Below are positions 58,896 to 64,000 of a DNA stretch of 64,000 nucleotides, one piece after another. The notes beneath the pieces are model-generated. The model was not told where the DNA came from, ran no database searches, and worked only from the letters and a program-made list of their open reading frames with translations. The position numbers were made by a program, and so were the translations under genes. How positions within the stretch are numbered: the stretch's first letter is position 1; each line of letters opens with the position of its first letter. Origin of the DNA: Halomonadaceae bacterium T82-2. Lineage in GTDB: Bacteria > Pseudomonadota > Gammaproteobacteria > Pseudomonadales > Halomonadaceae. The stretch is from NCBI GenBank assembly GCA_001577635.1, contig LSBP01000004.1, positions 93,841-157,840 on the forward strand. Reading direction: 5' to 3'.

Positions 58896-61688
58896 TCAAC
58901 GGCCTGCCGGCGGGCCGAACCGCAGCGTGCGTTCCGGCCTGGCGAGCAGGTAGCCCTGGGCCCGCTGGCAACGCAGTCGTCTGAGGAAATCGAGCTGGGC
59001 GGGCGTTTCGATGCCTTCCGCGCAGACGCGTCGCCCGAAGCCGTGACACAGCGTCAGCAGGGATTCGACGATGGCGCGGTCCTCCGTGGCGCTGGGCAGT
59101 CCGGCGATGAAGGACTTGTCGATCTTGACCGTGTCGAAGGGAAACTGCTTGAGGTGCGAAAGCGAGGAAAAGCCGGTGCCGAAATCGTCCAGCGCGATGG
59201 CGATCGCGCGGCGATGCAGCCGCTCGAGCTGCTTGCCGACCCGCTTGGGTGACTGGATGAGAGCGGTTTCGGTCACCTCCACTTCCAATACCTCAGGCGG
59301 CAGGTCGCGCTCGGCGAGGGCATGCACGATGAACTCGGGCAGCTCCTTGTCGTCCATCAGCTGAACGGCGCTGATGTTGATGCTGATGAAGAAGCCGGCG
59401 GGCAGCTGATCGCGGGCCGCGGCGACGCTGTCCAGCGCGCTCTCGATGATCCAGCGGCCCACCTCCAGCATCATGCCGCTTTCCTCGAGTACCGGAATGA
59501 AGACGTCCGGCGTGATGCTGCCCAGCTCCGCGTCGTGCCAGCGCAGCAACACCTCGGCACCACAGGGAATCGAGAGATCCCCCAGCGCCCATTGCGGCTG
59601 GAAGGTGAGAAAGAAATCCTGCCGGACGAAGGCCCCGGCCAGCCGCCGCTCGATGGTTTCATGACGACTGATCTCATCGAACATGCCCGACAGGTACTGG
59701 CGGAAGCGGTTGCGCCCCCCCTGCTTGGCACGCATCAGGGCGGCATTGGCGCGTCGCAGCAGCTCCTCCGGCGACAGGTCGCCCTGCCAGTCGATGGCGA
59801 GTCCGGTGCTGACCGTCAGCTGCAACCCCTCGATGGCCTGGAAGGCGTGATTCTCGATGGTCTTGCGCCAGCGCTCGGTTAGGGCGACGGCTTCGTGGCT
59901 TTCCGCCACCCGGATCGCGACGGCGAACTCGTCGCCACCCACGCGGGCCAGCAACGCGCCGGGCTGGGCGCCGGTCAGCCGGTCCAGCACCTGGGCCAGC
60001 TCCTGCAGGGTGGCGTCCCCCCGTTGGGTACCGTGGGCCTCGTTGAGCCGCTTGAAGCGGTCGGTGCCATACACGGCGACCAGGCGCAGCGGCCGGTCGG
60101 CATCGACCTCGTCGCCGGCGTGAGCGAGGGCGTGCAGAAAACCGTAGCGGTTGAGCTGCCGGGTCAGGATGTCGTGCCGGCTGATCCAGTCGATCTCGCG
60201 TTGGGCCTGGAGGCTGTCGCGCAGGTCGCGGGCGACGATGATGTAGTTGCTGCGCCCGGTGGCATGGTGAGCGATGCGCTGGATGACCGCCTGCACGGGG
60301 ATCTCGCCGCCGTCCCGGCAGCACAGGTTGAGCTCGAATCGCAGCGAACGAGTGGACGCATCCAGAGAATGCAGCCGGTTGTGCAGGGCGTCGATTGCCA
60401 GCGCCGGGTTCAGCCGGTCGCTGTGCATGGCGAGCAGGTCGGATTCGCTGTAGCCGAGTTGATTCAGCGCGCCCTGGTTGCAGTAGCTGAAGCGCCGGCT
60501 TTCCTCGTCGACGATGAGAATCACGTCCAGGGTGGCATCCAGCGTCGCACGGAATTCCTCGAGCGCGGCCTGCAGGCGATCGCGCTGGCGGGCATCGTGG
60601 AAGGCCCGCACCATGCGCCCGCCAAGCTGTTGCAGCGGGGCCAGGGCGCTCAGGGTCGGATTGTCCGGCGCATGGGCCAGATTGGCGACGACCAGGGTGC
60701 CGATGACGCGCTCGTTGCGCAGAAACGGCACTAGCAGGGCGTTGCGCAGCGGTGGATGGCTGGCCGGCAGGTGGGAATGATCCATGGCTCGCATGTCCGG
60801 CGGTGCCAGGTACTGGACCATCGGCCGGCGGAACCCGCCACCGGTCATGGTGTCGAGTCGCGTGAGGTCGAGGCTGCGCCCGCCATGCAGGAAAAAGTCG
60901 TGCATGTCGGTCGTGACCTCACCCAGCGAGAGGCCGATGATCTCCAGCGTCTCGGGGTCGGGGGCGTCGGCGGGTTGCATCACGCCGACCAGCCCGTACT
61001 CGCCCTGGAGGCAGCGCAGCACGTCGTCGAGCAGTTCGGCCAGGATCAGCCGTGGCGCATCGCCGGCGATATGACGCCGCTCGATGTGACGCAGCAGGTC
61101 GCCGAGAAGGGCCGACGCGGAAATCCGGTGCGGTGTGCCGGCTGCCGCCCCGCCCGAAAGGCGGTGGGTTTCCTGCCGGCGGGCGATCTCCAGCGAGGTC
61201 AGGCGGGCCAGGCTTTCGAGGATATCGCGCTGACGGGGGCCGAATACGCGTGGTTGGGTGTCGACGACACAGAACGTGCCCAGTATCTGATGGTCAGGGC
61301 CGTGGATGGGGGCGCCGGCATAGAAGCGAATGTGAGGCGGCCCTGAAACCATCGGGTTGTCGATGAAGTCGTCGTTTTGTCGGGCGTCCTCGACGACGAG
61401 GGTGTCCTGCCGGTTGATGGTGTGGCCGCAGAAAGCATGCTCGACGGGCGTTTCGCGCAGGGTGGTGCCACAGGCCGACTTGAACCATTGGCGCCGTTCA
61501 TCGACCAGACTGACCAGTGCAATGGGCACCTCGAGCAGGCGGCAGCCCAGGCGGGTCAGCCGGTCGAAGCGCTCCTCATCGTCGGTGTCGAGCAGTTGCA
61601 CCGCTCTCAGCGCGGCCAGGCGTCGCGGATCGCGGATACGATCCCGAGTAGGGGGCTGGTCGTCGTTGCCGTGCCGGGGGTGCCACAT
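58896..61688 (-). CDS. GAF-PAS-GGDEF-EAL protein (c-di-GMP enzyme, probable phosphodiesterase)
   Basis: 930 residues from the ATG used (an in-frame TTG three codons upstream has a closer GAGG). Residues ~25-190 are a GAF domain, residues ~200-370 a second GAF-like region, then PAS (ATLDVILIVDEESRRFSYCNQGAL). The GGDEF domain has VGGDEFAVAI, but the usual LDIDHFK reads YGTDRFK, so the first metal Asp is missing and cyclase activity is doubtful. The EAL domain looks active: [47 protein letters not shown]. It probably breaks down c-di-GMP. It lies 16 bases behind flaG and is likely co-transcribed from the flaG FliA promoter. Confidence 0.9.
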   Translation of the reverse strand: MWHPRHGNDDQPPTRDRIRDPRRLAALRAVQLLDTDDEERFDRLTRLGCRLLEVPIALVSLVDERRQWFKSACGTTLRETPVEHAFCGHTINRQDTLVVEDARQNDDFIDNPMVSGPPHIRFYAGAPIHGPDHQILGTFCVVDTQPRVFGPRQRDILESLARLTSLEIARRQETHRLSGGAAAGTPHRISASALLGDLLRHIERRHIAGDAPRLILAELLDDVLRCLQGEYGLVGVMQPADAPDPETLEIIGLSLGEVTTDMHDFFLHGGRSLDLTRLDTMTGGGFRRPMVQYLAPPDMRAMDHSHLPASHPPLRNALLVPFLRNERVIGTLVVANLAHAPDNPTLSALAPLQQLGGRMVRAFHDARQRDRLQAALEEFRATLDATLDVILIVDEESRRFSYCNQGALNQLGYSESDLLAMHSDRLNPALAIDALHNRLHSLDASTRSLRFELNLCCRDGGEIPVQAVIQRIAHHATGRSNYIIVARDLRDSLQAQREIDWISRHDILTRQLNRYGFLHALAHAGDEVDADRPLRLVAVYGTDRFKRLNEAHGTQRGDATLQELAQVLDRLTGAQPGALLARVGGDEFAVAIRVAESHEAVALTERWRKTIENHAFQAIEGLQLTVSTGLAIDWQGDLSPEELLRRANAALMRAKQGGRNRFRQYLSGMFDEISRHETIERRLAGAFVRQDFFLTFQPQWALGDLSIPCGAEVLLRWHDAELGSITPDVFIPVLEESGMMLEVGRWIIESALDSVAAARDQLPAGFFISINISAVQLMDDKELPEFIVHALAERDLPPEVLEVEVTETALIQSPKRVGKQLERLHRRAIAIALDDFGTGFSSLSHLKQFPFDTVKIDKSFIAGLPSATEDRAIVESLLTLCHGFGRRVCAEGIETPAQLDFLRRLRCQRAQGYLLARPERTLRFGPPAGR

Positions 61689-61704
61689 GGTGATCAAGAA
61701 AGCC

Positions 61705-62079
61705 TCATGCTTCGATATGGATCAGGCGACCCTGCATTTCCGACAGGCTGGAGGCGACACGCAGCAGTTCCTCGCTGGGAATCTGGCGAATCACGTCGCC
61801 GCTTTCCCGGTCGATGATGCGTGTGACGATACGGCCTTCGTACTCGTGCAGGTCGAACTCGATCCCGTAGTTTTTCATCGCCGCGTTGACACGCTGGAGC
61901 GGTTCGGCAAGGTCGCTGCGGGTGGCCGCGGACGCCTGGCTTTCCTCATCCGGCGAGGCGCCGGGCTGGGGCGCCAGGTTGGCCAGCACGCGCTCGAGAC
62001 GCTGCTGGGGTGTCGCATCGGTCACGGGCGAGGCCTTGCCGGCCAAGGTGGCGGCCACGTCGGTCAGCGGTGTACTCAT
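61705..62079 (-). CDS. flaG: Flagellar protein FlaG
   Basis: 124 residues. FlaG affects filament length in polar flagellates. The C-terminal core LHEYEGRIVTRIIDRESGDVIRQIPSEELLRVASSLSEM is diagnostic; the N-terminal ~55 residues are low-complexity. A FliA promoter match lies upstream, and the GGDEF-EAL gene follows. It is normally next to fliC and fliD, which are not in this window. Confidence 0.94.
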   Translation of the reverse strand: MSTPLTDVAATLAGKASPVTDATPQQRLERVLANLAPQPGASPDEESQASAATRSDLAEPLQRVNAAMKNYGIEFDLHEYEGRIVTRIIDRESGDVIRQIPSEELLRVASSLSEMQGRLIHIEA

Positions 62080-62158
62080 GCTCGAACTCCCCGGAAGCGC
62101 CGCGGCGATGCAGCGCTTGCGTCATTGTTGTCGATATAGGGATAAGCGCGTCTTAAGC

Positions 62159-62185
62159 ATATCGGCCGTTGCCGATGGAACTTGA
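62159..62185 (-). promoter_or_regulatory. Sigma-28 (FliA) promoter of flaG
   Basis: On the minus strand TCAAGTTC-N11-GCCGATAT, identical in both boxes and spacing to the flgK promoter. It lies 80 bases upstream of the flaG start. Confidence 0.82.
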
Positions 62186-62207
62186 GCCGGATCGCTGAAC
62201 GATTCTT

Positions 62208-62759
62208 CTACCACTGAGCCGGCAGCATCGCGCGAGTATTGCGATCCAGCGGGATGGCGGTGCTGGCCGCGCCGAGCACGCGGTTGTCGCGGGTGCGCAC
62301 CAGCCGGACATTGACGTAAGCGGTGGTCCGGCCGCGTCCGTAGGTGCCGACCAGGATCGCCTGGGCGTTGTGCGAGGCGCTGAGCCGGCGGATATCGCGT
62401 GAGAGCATCAGCTCGCCGGTACGCTCCTCGATGAACAGGCTCTTGCGCATCTTGACCTCGATGATGTCGACGCCGGCGCGGGTCAGCGACGACGCGAACA
62501 GCTCGGCCAGGGTGCGACCGAAGGTCGAGGATTCGTGCAGGTCATCGACATCGACGAAGGTGGCTACTACCACCGGCTGATCCGGGTCCAGTCCGCGGGT
62601 ATTGGCCAGCAGGTCGGTGGCGGTGGCCTGGACCCGCGCGATCACGTCGACGGTGTCCTCGGCATTGCCGATCCGCTTGCCGCCGGAGGTGGCGCAGCCG
62701 GTCAGCGAGACGAGCAGGGCCAGCAGGGCGGGCAGTAGCAGGGCGCGTCGCATGGTCAT
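62208..62759 (-). CDS. flgO: FlgO-family outer-membrane flagellar lipoprotein
   Basis: 183 residues. Lipoprotein signal with lipobox LTGC (Cys22). The FlgO domain follows (VVVATFVDVDDLHESSTFGRTLAELFASSLTRAGVDIIEVKMRKSL, then LSRDIRRLSASHNAQAILVGTY). In Vibrio cholerae FlgO sits in the outer membrane around the flagellar base and is needed for motility. It lies 8 bases behind the upstream lipoprotein gene, so the two form one operon. Confidence 0.88.
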   Translation of the reverse strand: MTMRRALLLPALLALLVSLTGCATSGGKRIGNAEDTVDVIARVQATATDLLANTRGLDPDQPVVVATFVDVDDLHESSTFGRTLAELFASSLTRAGVDIIEVKMRKSLFIEERTGELMLSRDIRRLSASHNAQAILVGTYGRGRTTAYVNVRLVRTRDNRVLGAASTAIPLDRNTRAMLPAQW

Positions 62760-62767
62760 GCTCCTCT

Positions 62768-63427
62768 TTACCAGGTGTTGGAGACGGGCAGCGGCCGCGA
62801 AGAGGCATACTGGCCCGCGTCATCGCCGTTGATGTAGTACAGGTTGGACGACGCATAGAGCACGCGATCGTCCTCGGTGACCTTGGTGGTGATGATCACC
62901 TCGTGGTTGCTGACCGACTCCCAGCTGCCGCTGAACAGGTCCACCAGCCCCGCCGCGGGGATCAGCGCCAGGGCGGGCTCCCCCCACTGGTTGATCGGCA
63001 GGGTCGCCACCGCGATGCCGGCGGAGAGGGCGGTCCAGGTGCCGCGTGGTGCGCGGGCATCGCGACGGGCGCGGTGTTCGACCGTCTGCACCTCAAAGGT
63101 GACGCGGGCGGTGTTGCCGGGTGCGGTGCGCACCAGTGCCCCCTGCGAGACCAGCCGGCTGGTCAGCAGATCCTGGTAGCTCTGCGCGAACGTCGAGTTC
63201 TCGCCGTTGGGGTCGATATACAGCGCCTTGCCGCGTAGCGCCCGACTGCGCAGCATGCCCTGCGCCTCGTTGGCGGCCAGCACATCCCAGTGGTGGGCGG
63301 CCTGCATCTTGCGCTGGGTGCTGTAGGGGTAGGTGTCGGCCATTGGCACCTGCGTGGTGTTGACCGCGAAACAGCCGCTCAGCAACAGCGCGCTGCCGAG
63401 GGTGGCAAGGATCCATCTGCGTGACAT
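62768..63427 (-). CDS. Lipoprotein of unknown function, FlgO operon
   Basis: 219 residues. Signal peptide with lipobox LSGC (Cys ~19). The rest is mixed alpha/beta: QSYQDLLTSRLVSQGALVR, ARVTFEVQTVEH, a hydrophobic stretch (SAGIAVATLPINQW to LALIPAAGLVDL) and NHEVIITTKVTEDDRVLYASSNLYYI. I do not recognise a named family; it is neither FlgP nor FlgT by eye. It lies directly upstream of flgO behind a FliA promoter, so a late role at the flagellar outer-membrane disc is plausible but inferred. The start is the ATG at 63427, with AAGG upstream. Confidence 0.82.
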   Translation of the reverse strand: MSRRWILATLGSALLLSGCFAVNTTQVPMADTYPYSTQRKMQAAHHWDVLAANEAQGMLRSRALRGKALYIDPNGENSTFAQSYQDLLTSRLVSQGALVRTAPGNTARVTFEVQTVEHRARRDARAPRGTWTALSAGIAVATLPINQWGEPALALIPAAGLVDLFSGSWESVSNHEVIITTKVTEDDRVLYASSNLYYINGDDAGQYASSRPLPVSNTW

Positions 63428-63489
63428 GGGCAAGCCTTGTGGTGAAGGGCGAGTTCGTGGGGTCGCCGGTTTTCGTTTTCCTTGGCTGG

Positions 63490-63516
63490 TTATCGGCGGG
63501 TGGCGGGTGAACTTTA
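63490..63516 (-). promoter_or_regulatory. Sigma-28 (FliA) promoter of the lipoprotein-flgO operon
   Basis: On the minus strand TAAAGTTC-N11-GCCGATAA, one mismatch to consensus. It lies 63 bases upstream of the lipoprotein start codon. Confidence 0.87.
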
Positions 63517-63676
63517 CCTTGCCCGTTACCTAATATTCACGTTTCCTGAAAAGACTGGTCTGGTAGAGAGCCGCAGCAGCAAGCGAGTGAGTGATGATAT
63601 GCCATCGAAGCCTGGGAGGCGGCGCCAGTGCATCAGTGATTTCTGGTAGACTGTGAAGCCCGCGACAGGAGGGCGC

Positions 63677-64000
63677 ATGGCCACCAACCATCACGACACC
63701 GGCTACAAGGAGCTGTTCAGCCACCCCGAGTTCGTCCAGCAGCTGATCGAAGGCTTCGCACCCGGCGAGATCGCCGGCCTGATGGATTTCACCACCCTCA
63801 AGAACCACAGCGGCAACTACATCACACCGCTGTTCGAGGAGAAGTTCGAGGATGTGGTGTGGTCGGTGGAAATCACCTGGCAGGGCATCACCCAGCGGGT
63901 TTTCCTGTACATCCTGCTCGAGTTCCAGTCGTCGGTGGATCGCACCATGCCGATCCGGCTGATGCACTACGTGGCCTGCTTCTACAGCGAGCTGCTCAAG
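63677..64000 (+). CDS. Rpn-family recombination-promoting nuclease / putative transposase (5' part)
   Basis: The first 108 residues are present and the frame is open at the window end. MATNHHDTGYKELFSHPEFVQQLIEGF and VFLYILLEFQSSVDRTMPIRLMHYV are the N-terminal hallmarks of the Rpn/YhgA (transposase_31, PD-(D/E)XK) family; the E-x-Q of LEFQSS is the expected active-site variant. AGGAGG stands 6 bases before the ATG. E. coli Rpn proteins are nucleases that promote RecA-independent recombination. Divergent from the lipoprotein-flgO operon. Confidence 0.85.
   Translation, partial: MATNHHDTGYKELFSHPEFVQQLIEGFAPGEIAGLMDFTTLKNHSGNYITPLFEEKFEDVVWSVEITWQGITQRVFLYILLEFQSSVDRTMPIRLMHYVACFYSELLK

Overview
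The window is 64 kb of GC-rich chromosomal DNA from a gammaproteobacterium. Gene content and protein similarity as I recognise them point to the Halomonadaceae (Halomonas or a close relative), but I could not run a database search, so the genus is an inference. Almost all of it is compact core genome. There is no rRNA operon, CRISPR array, prophage or complete insertion sequence.

Layout. 1-5.2 kb: the 3' part of ppsA, a palindromic repeat, a membrane-anchored glycerophosphodiester phosphodiesterase, an RraA-family protein and a small outer-membrane beta-barrel. 5.2-9.2 kb: acnB, a DUF1289 protein and miaE. 9.2-13.2 kb: a two-gene regulator (SARP/BTAD winged helix, then an AAA ATPase with a helical C-terminus) whose junction cuts through a degenerate class III cyclase-like domain. 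13.2-20 kb: lpxH, ppiB, glnS-cysS, luxS-mtnN and folD. 20.1-20.6 kb: four tRNA genes (Pro, Arg, His, His). 20.9-29.3 kb: a proteostasis block of tig, clpP, clpX, lon, hupB and ppiD, with heat-shock type (sigma-32) promoter matches before tig and lon. 29.6-31 kb: a succinate-semialdehyde dehydrogenase family enzyme. 31-33.6 kb: a leftward queC-queE-queD-ykgJ operon for queuosine precursor synthesis. 33.7-33.85 kb: a small transposon-like inverted-repeat element. 33.9-34.3 kb: an SRPBCC protein.

34.4-63.4 kb is a flagellar region. flgA, flgM and flgN run left. flgBCDEFGHIJ and flgKL run right and build the rod, hook, P/L rings and hook-filament junction. fliFGHIJKLMNOPQR runs left and builds the MS ring, switch, export ATPase and export gate. 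fliE is divergent from fliF. Beyond it lie a GAF-PAS-GGDEF-EAL protein, flaG, flgO and a companion lipoprotein. Four sigma-28 (FliA) promoter matches with 11-nt spacers stand before flgM, flgK, flaG and the lipoprotein-flgO pair. This suggests that the c-di-GMP enzyme gene behind flaG and the lipoproteins are expressed late with the filament genes. The last 324 bases are the start of an Rpn-family nuclease/transposase gene that runs off the window.

The most unusual points are the split SARP/cyclase/AAA regulator, the element upstream of queC (17-bp terminal inverted repeats, 11-bp flanking direct repeats, CsrA/RsmA-like GGA motifs), the late-flagellar c-di-GMP protein with an altered GGDEF metal site, and the uncharacterised lipoprotein before flgO.
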